From CAZYSK01 sp964649415 (lineage in GTDB: Bacteria; Chloroflexota; Anaerolineae; B4-G1), in NCBI GenBank assembly GCA_964649415.1, contig CAZYSK010000009.1:62001-126000 (forward strand): a DNA stretch of 64,000 nt, read 5' to 3'. Below the pieces are notes generated by a model, which was given only the letters and a program-made list of their open reading frames with translations, was not told where the DNA came from and ran no database searches. Below are positions 7,699-17,095 of this stretch, in pieces (positions within the stretch are counted from its first letter, which is position 1; every line of letters starts with the position of its first letter). Position numbers and translations under genes: made by a program.

Positions 7699-8826
7699 AT
7701 GAGACTGGCGCTCGTCCACGACTGGCTCAACCAGCTGGGCGGCGCGGAGGACGTCCTCGAGACGCTAGTCGGGATGTTCCCCGGCGCGCCGGTCTACACC
7801 TCGATGTACTGGCGGGCGGGCATGCCGGCCGCCTACCGCGCCTGGGACGTTCGCACGACCTGGATGGACCGCCTGCCGGGCATCTACCGGCACCACCAAC
7901 CCTACCTGCCGCTCTACGCGCTGGCCTTCTCCCGGCTCGACCTGCGCGGCTACGACGTGGTGCTGAGCAACAAGTCGGGCTTCTGCCACGGCGTGCAGAC
8001 CGGCGATGCGATGCACATCTGCTATTGCCTGAGCCCCACACGCTACGTGTGGGATTTCGATGCCTACGCCGCGCGCGAAGCGCTCCCCGGGGCCACCCGG
8101 GCGGCGCTGCGGCCGCTGATCGCGCGCCTCCGTCGCTGGGATTACCAGGCTGCACAGCAGGTGGATCGCTTCGTCGCCATCTCCCGCGAGGTGCAGGCGC
8201 GCATTCGCCGCTACTACGGCCGCGATTCACGCGTCATCCATCCACCCGTGGACACGGCCCGCTTCGCCCGCGCCCAGCGCCGGGGAAGCGCCGTCCCCCA
8301 CGGCGATTACTACCTCATCGTCTCCCGCCTGGTCCCCTACCGGCGCATCGACCTGGCCGTGCGGGCGTTCAACCAGCTGGGGCTGCCGCTGGTCGTCGGC
8401 GGGGACGGACGGGATCGGGCCGCGCTGGAGGCCCTGGCCGGACCCAGCGTCATCTTCCTGGGCCGCGTGCCCGACGAGGACCTGCCCGACCTGTACGCCG
8501 GGTGCCGGGCCTACGTCCTGCCGGGCGAGGAGGATTTCGGCATCGCGCCGGTCCAGGCCCAGGCAGCCGGCCGGCCCGTCATCGCCTACGGCGCGGGCGG
8601 CGCGCTCGACTCCGTCGTCGAGGGGGAGACGGGCGCGTTCTTCCACGAGCCCAGCCCGGAGGCGCTAGCCGAGGCGGTGAACGCATTCGACCCCGACGCG
8701 ATAGACCCCAGCGCCTGCCGCGCCAACGCGGAGCGATTCGGGACCGGGGTTTTCCGCGAGAGACTGGGCCAACTCGTGTGGGGTGAGGTGGACGTGTCCG
8801 CTGCGTCCGAGAACCTGCAAGCATAG
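7699..8826 (+). CDS. Glycosyltransferase family 4
   Basis: Encodes 375 residues. GT-B fold: MRLALVHDWLNQLGGAEDVLE at the N-terminus, a VDRFVAISREVQARI helix, IHPPVDTARF, DYYLIVSRLVPYRRIDLAV, and the donor-binding EEDFGIAPVQAQAAGRPVIAYGAGG with the E-x7-E type site. It likely adds mannose or a related sugar to a lipid-linked glycan. GTG 7642 is in frame upstream, but the 19 extra residues come from an intergenic CTCCAACCTCC repeat and do not match the family, so ATG 7699 is preferred. Confidence 0.88.
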   Translation: MRLALVHDWLNQLGGAEDVLETLVGMFPGAPVYTSMYWRAGMPAAYRAWDVRTTWMDRLPGIYRHHQPYLPLYALAFSRLDLRGYDVVLSNKSGFCHGVQTGDAMHICYCLSPTRYVWDFDAYAAREALPGATRAALRPLIARLRRWDYQAAQQVDRFVAISREVQARIRRYYGRDSRVIHPPVDTARFARAQRRGSAVPHGDYYLIVSRLVPYRRIDLAVRAFNQLGLPLVVGGDGRDRAALEALAGPSVIFLGRVPDEDLPDLYAGCRAYVLPGEEDFGIAPVQAQAAGRPVIAYGAGGALDSVVEGETGAFFHEPSPEALAEAVNAFDPDAIDPSACRANAERFGTGVFRERLGQLVWGEVDVSAASENLQA

Positions 8827-8899
8827 CGTATGGATATGGAGAAGCCCAGAGCCAGCAAGATGCTGGCGGTCCAACTGGGATGGGAGCATAGCGTATGGA
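8820..8899 (+). repeat. Direct repeat flanking a GCCAGCA hairpin
   Basis: AGCATAGCGTATGGA occurs at 8820-8834 and 8885-8899, the second copy containing the next gene's ATG. Between them lies the hairpin GCCAGCA-AGA-TGCTGGC (8851-8867) followed by GGTCC. A related hairpin GCCGGCA-GGA-TGCCGGC plus GGTCC lies at 34453-34469. Confidence 0.7.
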
Positions 8900-9587
8900 A
8901 CTGAGAACCTACTGGAAGATACTCTTTCGCCGCTGGTGGCTGGTGATCGCGCCGGTAGCAGTCGTGTGCCTGTACGTCGTCGCCTCGTACAGGCCACCCG
9001 GGCCGGTGTACCAGGTGGTGATGCGCTTCGCGGCGGGGACAGACCCTGCCGGACTGAGCGAGGACTACGACCGCTACTATCCGTGGCTGACCTCCGAGTA
9101 CATCGCCAACGGCCTGGCCGACGTGGCCCAGACGGGGACCTTCGCCCAGGCGGTGGCCGCGCGCATGGCCGAAGCAGGCCAGGAGGTAGCCAGCGGCGCG
9201 GTGCAGGCGGCCATCGTCACGGACAACGCCCAGTCGGTGCTCGTCGTGTACCTGACGTGGCCAGACCAGACGCAGATCCTGGCGCTGGCCGATGCCGTCA
9301 GCGCCGAGTTGACGGGGAACGGCGCAGCCTACTTCCCCCAACTGGCGGGCGTGGAGCCAGGCGTCCGACCGCTGGACGCACCGGTGCCCGTCGCGCTTCC
9401 GCCCGGGCTGCGCGCCCAGTTGATGGGACCGGCGATCAAGATCGGGCTGGCGTTCATCGTGGGCGTCGCACTCGCGCTGCTGTGGCACTACCTGGACCCC
9501 ACCGTCCGCGAGGCCCCGGAACTGGAGGCGTTCGGGCTGGCGGTCCTGGCAGAGATCCCCCGCAGGGGTCGGGATAATGACAAATGA
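8895..9587 (+). CDS. Wzz/chain-length-determinant-like membrane protein
   Basis: Encodes 230 residues. Layout of polysaccharide co-polymerases: MELRTYWKILFRRWWLVIAPVAVV with a first transmembrane helix (about 14-30), a roughly 150-residue external domain, and a second helix (about 184-202) followed by DPTVREAPELEAFGLAVLAEIPR, the short cytosolic tail that contacts BY-kinase-like partners. It probably controls glycan chain length or export with the second Wzz (9851) and the CpsD-like ATPase (10553). The last codons and stop lie in an ATGACAA-type intergenic repeat. Confidence 0.78.
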   Translation: MELRTYWKILFRRWWLVIAPVAVVCLYVVASYRPPGPVYQVVMRFAAGTDPAGLSEDYDRYYPWLTSEYIANGLADVAQTGTFAQAVAARMAEAGQEVASGAVQAAIVTDNAQSVLVVYLTWPDQTQILALADAVSAELTGNGAAYFPQLAGVEPGVRPLDAPVPVALPPGLRAQLMGPAIKIGLAFIVGVALALLWHYLDPTVREAPELEAFGLAVLAEIPRRGRDNDK

Positions 9588-9800
9588 TCAAATGACCAAA
9601 TGACAAACGGATATGGCGAATGACGCAAGACGCATGACGCATGACGAAAGACGCAAGACGTATGACGCATAACGAACGACGAACCGCATATCCGGTCAAT
9701 CACCGATTTGCTGACTTGCTGGATTTGCTGATTTGCTCATTTGCTAATTTGTCATTTGCTCATTTGTTCATTCTTGATTCCTTCGTCCATTTGTCATTCA
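9581..9800 (+). repeat. Short-period degenerate repeats (ATGACAA / CATTTGC type)
   Basis: First comes CAAATGA-type units (9585-9612), then GACGCA/TGACGCA units to about 9680, then complementary ATTTGCT/CATTTGT units (9706-9800). The first block supplies the stop of the preceding gene; the second carries the -35 of the next promoter. No coding frame. Confidence 0.8.
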
Positions 9801-9819
9801 GTCCCCCGAATGGTACAAT
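9791..9819 (+). promoter_or_regulatory. Sigma-70-type promoter for the second Wzz gene
   Basis: TTGTCA (9791-9796), 17 bases, TACAAT (9814-9819); GAGGAG at 9835-9840 precedes ATG 9851. Confidence 0.7.
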
Positions 9820-9850
9820 AGCGCCCGCTTCCCCGAGGAGATGATAACCA

Positions 9851-10504
9851 ATGGAATTTGAAGACTATATCCGTATCCTGCGCAAGCGCTGGTGGATCAT
9901 CGTCGTGGCCGTGGCGCTCACGGCCGGCAGCGCGTTCGTGTTCAGCAAGCTTCAGCACCCGGAGTACACGTCCACCGCGGAGATCGTTATCGAGCCGGCG
10001 CGGCCAGACTGGGGCCTGGCCCAGTCGGCCAAGATGCTCCTGCGCACCTACATGACGGTGGCGGACTCCTACTCCTGGGCGCAGCAGGTGATCGACGAAC
10101 TACAACTGCCGATGACGCCTGAGAAGCTGCGTGGCAACGCGCACTTCGCGGCCCAGGACGACCGCATGGTGATCCAGCTCGAGATCGAGGCCTACGACGG
10201 CGATCTGGCGAACGACATCGCCCGCACGTGGGCGACGCTGCTCATTCAGTGGCGCGACCAGCAAAACCAACTCCAGAACAAGGAAGACCGCGTGTACGCC
10301 TCGTTGCGCGATCAGCCCCGCTACGCTCAATCGTGGCCCAAGACCAAGGTCGTGACCGCCGCCGGGGGCATTTTCGGGCTGGTGGTCGCCGGAGTCGTCA
10401 TTTTCTTCCTGGAGTGGCTTGAGACAGGCATCGTCCGCACCCCGCAGGACCTGGAGCGCCAACTGAACCTGACGGTGGTGGGCGCGATCCCCCCCAGCGA
10501 ATGA
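9851..10504 (+). CDS. Wzz-domain polysaccharide co-polymerase
   Basis: Encodes 217 residues. MEFEDYIRILRKRWWIIVVAVALT is the classic Wzz start with a transmembrane helix (about 15-31), followed by YTSTAEIVIEPARPDW. A second helix (about 171-190) is followed by a cytosolic tail EWLETGIVRTPQDLERQLNLTVVGAIP. It should act with the ATPase encoded 48 bases downstream as the two halves of a BY-kinase-type system that regulates polysaccharide length and export. Confidence 0.88.
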   Translation: MEFEDYIRILRKRWWIIVVAVALTAGSAFVFSKLQHPEYTSTAEIVIEPARPDWGLAQSAKMLLRTYMTVADSYSWAQQVIDELQLPMTPEKLRGNAHFAAQDDRMVIQLEIEAYDGDLANDIARTWATLLIQWRDQQNQLQNKEDRVYASLRDQPRYAQSWPKTKVVTAAGGIFGLVVAGVVIFFLEWLETGIVRTPQDLERQLNLTVVGAIPPSE

Positions 10505-10552
10505 CAGCCCGTTGGCTGGCATACGCCTGACACACGAGAACTGAGGAAACCG

Positions 10553-11212
10553 ATGGCTGAAATAGCTGATCTGATCACACTGACCGACCCCCGGAATCCG
10601 GCGGCAGAGGCGTACCGCACGCTGCGCACCAATCTGACCTTCACCGCGCTGGACAAACCCATCGAGACGCTAGTCGTCACCTCGGCCGGGTTAGAAGCAG
10701 GTAAGTCCACCGTCCTGGCCAACCTGGCCGTGGCGATGGCCCAGGGTGAGCGGCGCACCATCCTGGTGGACGCGGACCTGCGCCGCCCAGGGCTGCACGA
10801 GATCTTCGGCACGGCGAACGAGCGCGGGCTGACCAGCATGATCGTGGGAGAGACGGCACTGGACAACCCCCCGCTGGTAGACGCCGGCGTGGAGAACCTG
10901 TGGCTCCTGCCGAGCGGCCCGCAGCCCCCCAACCCCGCAGACATCCTCGGTTCGCGCCGGATGGAGGACACGATTGCCGCGCTGAAAACACACGCCGACG
11001 TGATCCTCTTCGACGCGCCTCCCATCATCGCCGTGACCGACGCGGTGGTGCTGGGCACCAAGGTGGACGGTGTGCTGCTGGTCGTCCAGGCAGGACACAC
11101 GCGGCGGGAAGACGTGGAGCGGGCCAAGGAACAACTGGAGCGCGTACACGTGCGCATCGTGGGGGCAGTCCTGGACAACGCGCCGCTTGGCACCACGCTG
11201 GGTGGCTACTAA
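10553..11212 (+). CDS. CpsD/CapB-type BY-kinase-like ATPase
   Basis: Encodes 219 residues. EAYRTLRTNLTF opens the domain; Walker A is GLEAGKST (46-53), a variant of the usual PGEGKST; Walker A' is LVDADLRRP (71-79) and Walker B is VILFDAPP. The family autophosphorylates a tyrosine cluster and contacts Wzz. Here the tail has only a terminal GGY, so classical tyrosine-cluster phosphorylation is doubtful. Its operon partner is the Wzz gene at 9851. Likely role: ATPase control of exopolysaccharide assembly. Confidence 0.87.
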   Translation: MAEIADLITLTDPRNPAAEAYRTLRTNLTFTALDKPIETLVVTSAGLEAGKSTVLANLAVAMAQGERRTILVDADLRRPGLHEIFGTANERGLTSMIVGETALDNPPLVDAGVENLWLLPSGPQPPNPADILGSRRMEDTIAALKTHADVILFDAPPIIAVTDAVVLGTKVDGVLLVVQAGHTRREDVERAKEQLERVHVRIVGAVLDNAPLGTTLGGY

Positions 11213-11230
11213 ACCTTAACACAAGACCCA

Positions 11231-11246
11231 AGCGGGTTTTCCCGCT
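11231..11246 (+). terminator. Short hairpin after the BY-kinase gene
   Basis: AGCGGG-TTTT-CCCGCT followed by CTTGCGG. It could be a weak terminator or attenuator before the secreted-protein gene. Confidence 0.4.
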
Positions 11247-11293
11247 CTTGCGGCTATCGGCTGAGCAGACAAACCACTACAAAGGAGACCACA

Positions 11294-12793
11294 ATGGGTC
11301 AAAAACGCTTAGCAGGAACATGGAAAGCCTTCATCGCCATTGGCCTGGCTACCGCAGCCACCGCCGCAGTACTCGTTTGGACCGGGTTCTATGGAGCGGA
11401 GACCCCCGTTGCCGAGGCGTCCTCCCGCCCAGGGTACCAGGGCGAGGCCGAGTACAACGCATTCGACAGGTGGGACGTGGACCTCAGCATCCACCTTCCC
11501 TTTGTCAGCTCTGACCCAGCCTGGGAATGGCGCACGGCGACCACCGTGCAGAACACGTATACTGGCACGATCACGATCACGCTGCGCTATTTCGACACGT
11601 CCGGCGCAGAAGCTGACATCGTCACGGACACATTGCCCCCACTGGGGAGCCGCGTCTACACGCCGACCGGCGTCTTCAGTGGCTCGTTGGTGATTGCCGC
11701 CACACAGAACATCGGTGCCATTGCCACCGACTCGCCTCTCGATTCTAGCCGGGAGGGAGACTGCCTGATGAGCTACCGGGGCGTGGAACGAGCGGACGGC
11801 GGCACAAGTATCGACTTATTGCCCATCTACCGGGGACACCAGAGCTGGAACAGTCGCTTTGCCGTCCAGAATACAGAGGACACGACTACTCCAATCACAA
11901 TCACTTTCTACGACCTGACCGGCACCGCCGTCTACTCACAGGCAGATAGTCTTCCACCGCACAGCGCACATCTGTATGATGCGGCAGAGATCTCTGGCTT
12001 GGGGTCGGATTTCTACGGGCACGCTCAGGTCGAGACCGAGAGCTCTGAACGGGTCGCCGGCGTGGTCAAAGCCGTCAACAGCCAGACGGGCGAGGCAGTG
12101 GCCCACAACAACCACTCCCTCGAACCGGCGTTCCCTCAGTTCGCCGCTCAGTACATTTACCTTCCGCTCGTGATGAGAGAGCATACGTCATCCATCGTGG
12201 TTTACAATCCGGGGGCGACCGAGGCCATATCGAACACCATCACGCTCTACGACCAGGACGGCATCACCGTGACCACCTACGGCCCCTTTTCCCTGGCGGC
12301 CCACGCCGTCAGATCCATCAGCCTGAACGATCCTGGCTGGTCGCCCGCAGTGCCTGCCGGTATGAGGGGGTCTGCCAGGGTCTACAGAGGCACGCATCAT
12401 TACGTCGGCGCTCTGGTGGACACAACGTGGCCCTCCACCCCCGGCACGTACACCGGCTACAGTGGGGTGGATTGGGGCAACGCTCCCTCTTACGTTCCCG
12501 TCGTTAGCAACTCGGCCGACGGCGGCGTCACGCAGATCAGCGTGCAGAATATGGGGAACGAGGCAGCCGAGGTCGCCGTTACGTACTACGATGGAAGCGG
12601 CAACCAGGCGGGGAGAGAGACTGCCGCGGTAGAGCCGTATGCCGCTCACTACTTCGATCAGGCATCGAGTGACCTGCCCGCTTCATTCAGCGGCTCGGCC
12701 GTGGTGACCTCGACTCACTCCATCATTGTCACCGGCCTTATCAGCCGTGGGCGGTTGAACCTGGTCTACCTGCCTCTCGTCTTGCGCAACTAG
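11294..12793 (+). CDS. Secreted protein with C-terminal YLPLVLR motif
   Basis: Encodes 499 residues; no enzyme family recognised. An N-terminal signal or anchor (about residues 12-30) is followed by beta-rich, Thr/Ser-rich repeats of the form TVQNTYTGTITITLRYFDTSG, AVQNTEDTTTPITITFYDLTG and SVQNMGNEAAEVAVTYYDGSG, resembling adhesin-like surface modules. YIYLPLVMR occurs at a domain junction (around residue 290) and NLVYLPLVLRN ends the protein. AAAGGAG at 11280-11286 supports the ATG. It follows the polysaccharide ATPase and may be a surface-layer or matrix protein (inference). Confidence 0.72.
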   Translation: MGQKRLAGTWKAFIAIGLATAATAAVLVWTGFYGAETPVAEASSRPGYQGEAEYNAFDRWDVDLSIHLPFVSSDPAWEWRTATTVQNTYTGTITITLRYFDTSGAEADIVTDTLPPLGSRVYTPTGVFSGSLVIAATQNIGAIATDSPLDSSREGDCLMSYRGVERADGGTSIDLLPIYRGHQSWNSRFAVQNTEDTTTPITITFYDLTGTAVYSQADSLPPHSAHLYDAAEISGLGSDFYGHAQVETESSERVAGVVKAVNSQTGEAVAHNNHSLEPAFPQFAAQYIYLPLVMREHTSSIVVYNPGATEAISNTITLYDQDGITVTTYGPFSLAAHAVRSISLNDPGWSPAVPAGMRGSARVYRGTHHYVGALVDTTWPSTPGTYTGYSGVDWGNAPSYVPVVSNSADGGVTQISVQNMGNEAAEVAVTYYDGSGNQAGRETAAVEPYAAHYFDQASSDLPASFSGSAVVTSTHSIIVTGLISRGRLNLVYLPLVLRN

Positions 12794-12828
12794 CCGGACA
12801 ACAGTGCATCGAGCGTCTATCTCAGCCA

Positions 12829-12914
12829 AGGTGGGACGCACTTGGTTTTCGTTCGAGAATTCGACTTCCAGGATTTACAAACGCTGTTTTCGAGCCAGGA
12901 AGTGCGTCCCACCT
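12829..12914 (+). repeat. 15-bp inverted repeat with 56-base spacer
   Basis: AGGTGGGACGCACTT (12829-12843) is exactly complementary to 12900-12914. It fills much of the gap before rmlA and could form a long stem in the leader, or be a non-autonomous element. Confidence 0.8.
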
Positions 12915-12949
12915 GCGTAGTGCCTGGTTTCTAGGCAGAAGGAGACGAA

Positions 12950-14017
12950 ATGAAGGGCTTGATCCTCAGTGGGGGCAAGGGCACGCGGCTCTATCCCCTG
13001 ACGTATACCAGCGCCAAGCAGCTCATCCCCGTGGCCAACAAGCCGGTACTCTTCCGCGTCATCGAGGCCATCCGCGACGCGGGGATCACGGAGATCGGCA
13101 TCGTCGTCGGCGACACCGCCGAGGAGATCAGAGCCGCTGTGGGCCGGGGCGGTCGTTGGGGCGTCCAGGTCACCTACATCCACCAGGCGCAACCGCTGGG
13201 ACTGGCGCACGCCGTCAAGGTGAGCCGCGACTACCTGGGCGACGAGCGTTTCGTGATGTTCCTGGGCGACAACGTGATCCAGGGCGGCATCTCGGGGCTG
13301 ATCGCGCAGTTCTCCGAGAGCGAGTGGAACAGCCAGATCGTCCTCACGCGGGTGTCTCATCCAGAGCAGTACGGCGTGGCCGAACTGAACGGAGAGGGCC
13401 GCATCGTGCAGTTGGTCGAGAAACCCAAGGAGCCCAAGTCTGACCTGGCGCTGGTCGGCATATACATGTTCGACCACCACATCCACGAAGCGACGGACAA
13501 CATCACGCCCTCCTGGCGGGGTGAACTGGAGATCACGGACGCCATCCAGTGGCTGGTGGAGCACGACTACCGGGTCTACCCCTACGTGCACCGGGGCTGG
13601 TGGATCGACACCGGCGCGCCGAGCGCCATGCTGGAGGCGAACGGCCGCGTATTGGAGGAACTGACGCCGGTGGTTCAAGGCTACGTGGATCGGGACTCGG
13701 AGGTGGACAGCCGGGTCACGGTCCAGGACGGCGCGGAGATCATCAACAGCGTGGTCCGGGGTCCGACGATCATCGGAGAGCGCTCGCGCATCGTCAATTC
13801 GTACGTCGGTCCGTTCACGTCGATCTATTACGACGTCGTGGTCGAGGACAGCGAGATCGAGCGGTCGATCGTGCTGGAGCACAGCCGGATCCACGACATC
13901 CCGGCCCGCATCCAGGACAGCCTCATCGGGCGCCACGTGGCACTGGCGCGCTCGCCGATCAAGCCCAAGGCGTTCAAGCTGACGCTAGGCGACCATAGCC
14001 AGGTAGGGATACTTTAG
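12950..14017 (+). CDS. Glucose-1-phosphate thymidylyltransferase, long form
   Basis: Encodes 355 residues, matching the long RmlA class. The nucleotide-binding start MKGLILSGGKGTRLYPLT is followed by KQLIPVANKPVL, GDNVIQGGI and VEKPKEPKSDLALVGIYMF. The C-terminal third is a left-handed beta-helix of hexapeptide repeats (GYVDRDSEVDSRVTVQDGAEI onward). It makes dTDP-glucose from glucose-1-phosphate and dTTP, feeding the pathway ending in RfbD (3335). AAGGAG at 12939-12944 supports ATG 12950. rmlB and rmlC are not in the window. Confidence 0.9.
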   Translation: MKGLILSGGKGTRLYPLTYTSAKQLIPVANKPVLFRVIEAIRDAGITEIGIVVGDTAEEIRAAVGRGGRWGVQVTYIHQAQPLGLAHAVKVSRDYLGDERFVMFLGDNVIQGGISGLIAQFSESEWNSQIVLTRVSHPEQYGVAELNGEGRIVQLVEKPKEPKSDLALVGIYMFDHHIHEATDNITPSWRGELEITDAIQWLVEHDYRVYPYVHRGWWIDTGAPSAMLEANGRVLEELTPVVQGYVDRDSEVDSRVTVQDGAEIINSVVRGPTIIGERSRIVNSYVGPFTSIYYDVVVEDSEIERSIVLEHSRIHDIPARIQDSLIGRHVALARSPIKPKAFKLTLGDHSQVGIL

Positions 14018-14204
14018 GTCAAATCCCAAAGCCCAATAGGGAATGACAAATGGGCAAATGACAAATGACAAAGAGGGGAAAGCCCAAGGGTCAAATCCCA
14101 AAGCCCAATGGGGAATGACAGAGGGCGAAGCTAAGGAACCAGGATAGGGGAATAAGGAGACGCGGGGAGAAGAGACAAGGGGCGGTAGGCAGGAGACAAT
14201 AAGG
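14016..14204 (+). repeat. Intergenic degenerate repeat block
   Basis: GGTCAAATCCCAAAGCCCAA followed by (T/A)(A/G)GGGAATGACA occurs at 14016-14049 and again at about 14088-14120, with ATGACAAATG units between. Purine-rich AGGAGACGCGGGGAGAAG units run up to the next gene. Related blocks occur at 9581, 19947 and 27526. Confidence 0.8.
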
Positions 14205-14212
14205 GGGAAGCG

Positions 14213-17065
14213 ATGAAGGGGCGATTGCTTGCGCGAGTGGGTCTTTGTGTAGTCCTGATGGCGTGTTTGGGAGGACGCAGAGCAGGGTTGGCGGCTCAGC
14301 CGTCGACGGTTCAGGCGCAGAGCGCGCCCTTGATGTTTGTTGAGAACGCGGGGCAGTTTGGGGAGGGTGCGCGGTTCCAGGTGCGCGGAGCAGAGCGCCC
14401 GGTCTGGCTGGCCGAGGACGGGATATGGATGACGCTGGCGGGGGCTGGCTCGGGCGGCGTCCACCTGCGGCTGAGTTTCCCCGGGGCCAACCCGCACCCG
14501 CGCCTCGAACCCTTCGACCGCCTGGCGACGCGATTCTCCTATTTCACCGGCGACGACCCGGCCGGGTGGCAGCGCGACGTGCCGGTGTGGGGCGGCGTGC
14601 GATACCGGGAGCTGTACCCGGGGCTGGACCTTGAGATTACGAGCGAGATCACGGGCGGGAAGGGCCGCCTGGTGCAGCGATTGGTCTGCGGGGCAGGCTG
14701 CGAGCCTGACGGTCTGCGGTCGCGCCTGGGCAGCGTGCGGATGCGCGTGGAGGGAGCGGATACGCTGGCGATTGTCGGCGACGCGCTGGAGGTCCGCACG
14801 ACCGCGGGGAGCGCGTCTGTGCCGTTGATCGAGGTGCCCGGCGTCGCCATCGCCGGGCTGTCGCCCGCGCGCGTCGTTGGCGACGAGGTCGTCGCGCCGT
14901 TCGGCCTGGGCGCGGAGACCACGCCCCTACAGGCGGGCGGGGAGACGCAGGCGGCGGCAGACAGACCTGGCGACCTGATGTACAGCACCTTCCTGGGCGG
15001 CGCGGGGGACGATTGCCCCTACAAGAACGCCGCCATCGCCGTGGACGCGGCGGGCAACGCCTACGTGACCGGTATGACGGAATCGTGGGAGTTCCCCACG
15101 ACACCGGGGGCCTTCGACACCAGCTACCCCATCCTGTTCGAGGCATTCGCGGTCAAGGTCAACCCCGACGGCAGCGGCCTGGTCTACGCCAGCATGCTGG
15201 GCGGCGGGCTGGATGACAGAGGCAGGGCCATCGCCGTGGACGACGAGGGCTGCGCGTACGTAGCCGGGATCACCGAGTCGGACAACTTCCCCGCGACGGC
15301 GGGGGCCTACGACGAGAGCCACAACAGCGGCTACTACCCCGACGACGGCTTCGTGGCCAAGTTCAGCGCGGACGGATCCGATCTGATCTACGCGACGTAC
15401 CTGGGCGGGAGCTTGGTCGACCGGATCGAGGGCATCGCGGTGGACGCAGACGGGCGCGCCTGCGTGGCCGGGACGACGCAGTCATCCAACTTCCCCACGA
15501 CAGCGGGCGCCTTCGACACCAGCTACAACAGCAATGCTGGGACGGGCGAACTAGACGCCTTCGTGGCCCGGTTCAACGCAGCGGGCAGCGGCCTGGACTA
15601 CGCCACGTTCCTGGGTGGCCGGTACGACGACGCGGCCGATGGCGTCGCGCTAGACGGCGCGGGCAACGCCTACGTGATCGGCAACACGTATTCGCCCGAC
15701 TTCCCGGTCACGCCGGGGGCCTACGACGAGACGCACAACGGCACGGGCGCGACCTACATCGCCCCCTGGCGGCCGGACGCCTTCGTGGCAAAGCTGGACC
15801 CGGCCGGCAGCGGCCTGGCCTACGCCACGTTCCTGGGGGGCGCCGAGACAGACGCCGGGTATGCCATCGCGCTGGACGCGGCGGACAGCGCCTACGTGAT
15901 GGGCACCACGAACTCCCCCGACTTCCCCACGACGGCGGGCGCGTACGACACCACCTTCGGCGGCGGCACGTGCGGCAGTTCGCCCTGCGACGACCTCTTC
16001 GTGGCCAAACTGAACGCGGCAGGCTCGGGCCTGAGCTACGCCACCTTCCTCGGGGACGCGGGCACGGAGTACGCCGGCTACAGCATGGCGGTCGACGGGG
16101 ACGGCCACGCCTACGTGACGGGCAGCACCCGCTCGGCGGCTTTCCCCCCAGACGCAGGTGGCTACGACACGAGCTTCAACGGCGGCACGGACGCCTTCCT
16201 GGTCAAGCTGAACGCGGGAGGCACGGAGTTGGCCTACGCCACGTTCCTGGGGGGAAGCAGCACGGACGCGGGCTACGCCGTCGCGGTGCGCGACCCAGAC
16301 CAGGCCTACGTGGCGGGACACACGGACTCGGAGGGATTCCCCACGACGGCCGGGGCGTTCGACACGAGCCACAACGGCGACTACGACGTATTCGTCAGCC
16401 GGCTGGCGACCTGCCAGTCCACGGTCTCGGGGCAGGTGCTGGACCACACGGGATCGGCGATGGCGGGCGTGCACGTGTCGACAGGGACGGCCTACAGCGC
16501 CACGACGGGCACGAGCGGCAATTACACCCTGACCCTGCCGGTGGGCACCTACGTCCTCACGCCCACCACGCCGGGCTATCTGTGGTCGCCGGCCAGCCGC
16601 ACGGTCACCGTGCCGCCGGACGCGACGGGACAGGATTTCACGGCGCACGGGATCCAGAAGGAGGCCCACCCCAGCGGCCCGCGCGCGCTCGCCTTCGGCG
16701 AGACGATCACGTATACGCTGCGCCTGGAGGCCCCGGAGGAGCGCGCGGTGGTGCTCTACGACCGTGTACCCACCTACACGGCGTACGTAGGCGACTCGCT
16801 CGACGCGCCGGGGGACGTGGCGTATGACCCGGCGGCGCAGGCCATCAGCGGGACAGTAGACCTGCCGGCGGAGGTGCCGGTGGCCGTGTCCTTCGTCGTG
16901 CGCGTGGGGATCACGGGGACGGCCGAGTTCGGGCCGTTCATCGTCAACCAGGGATGCATCCGCCCGGCCGACGGCGGAGCGGCGGATTGGGAGTGCTCGG
17001 ACGCGGTGCGGAACTACACCTACGTCGTGCCGGTCTACCTGCCGCTCGTCACACGCAGCCAGTGA
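14213..17065 (+). CDS. Secreted SBBP-repeat beta-propeller protein
   Basis: Encodes 950 residues. A signal peptide (about 1-28) precedes a DUF7948-like beta domain starting MFVENAGQFGEGARFQVRG. Seven SBBP repeats run from about residue 258 to 735; each has a YATFLGG strand, a VDAAGNAYVTG strand and FPTTAGAFDTS. A carboxypeptidase-regulatory-like domain (STVSGQVLDHTGSAMAGVHV) and a DUF11-like domain (TITYTLRLEAPEE) follow. The end is VVPVYLPLVTRSQ. It probably acts outside the cell in adhesion or binding; no catalytic residues are evident. Confidence 0.85.
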   Translation: MKGRLLARVGLCVVLMACLGGRRAGLAAQPSTVQAQSAPLMFVENAGQFGEGARFQVRGAERPVWLAEDGIWMTLAGAGSGGVHLRLSFPGANPHPRLEPFDRLATRFSYFTGDDPAGWQRDVPVWGGVRYRELYPGLDLEITSEITGGKGRLVQRLVCGAGCEPDGLRSRLGSVRMRVEGADTLAIVGDALEVRTTAGSASVPLIEVPGVAIAGLSPARVVGDEVVAPFGLGAETTPLQAGGETQAAADRPGDLMYSTFLGGAGDDCPYKNAAIAVDAAGNAYVTGMTESWEFPTTPGAFDTSYPILFEAFAVKVNPDGSGLVYASMLGGGLDDRGRAIAVDDEGCAYVAGITESDNFPATAGAYDESHNSGYYPDDGFVAKFSADGSDLIYATYLGGSLVDRIEGIAVDADGRACVAGTTQSSNFPTTAGAFDTSYNSNAGTGELDAFVARFNAAGSGLDYATFLGGRYDDAADGVALDGAGNAYVIGNTYSPDFPVTPGAYDETHNGTGATYIAPWRPDAFVAKLDPAGSGLAYATFLGGAETDAGYAIALDAADSAYVMGTTNSPDFPTTAGAYDTTFGGGTCGSSPCDDLFVAKLNAAGSGLSYATFLGDAGTEYAGYSMAVDGDGHAYVTGSTRSAAFPPDAGGYDTSFNGGTDAFLVKLNAGGTELAYATFLGGSSTDAGYAVAVRDPDQAYVAGHTDSEGFPTTAGAFDTSHNGDYDVFVSRLATCQSTVSGQVLDHTGSAMAGVHVSTGTAYSATTGTSGNYTLTLPVGTYVLTPTTPGYLWSPASRTVTVPPDATGQDFTAHGIQKEAHPSGPRALAFGETITYTLRLEAPEERAVVLYDRVPTYTAYVGDSLDAPGDVAYDPAAQAISGTVDLPAEVPVAVSFVVRVGITGTAEFGPFIVNQGCIRPADGGAADWECSDAVRNYTYVVPVYLPLVTRSQ

Positions 17066-17095
17066 GCCCCAGTTGAGGCACCACGGGCGCGGAGC

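Noticed and set aside
6279..7730. 483-codon open frame on the minus strand
   Set aside because: It lies entirely antisense to the second glycosyltransferase and rnhB, has low-complexity Arg/His/Gly composition and no domain; a GC-rich shadow.
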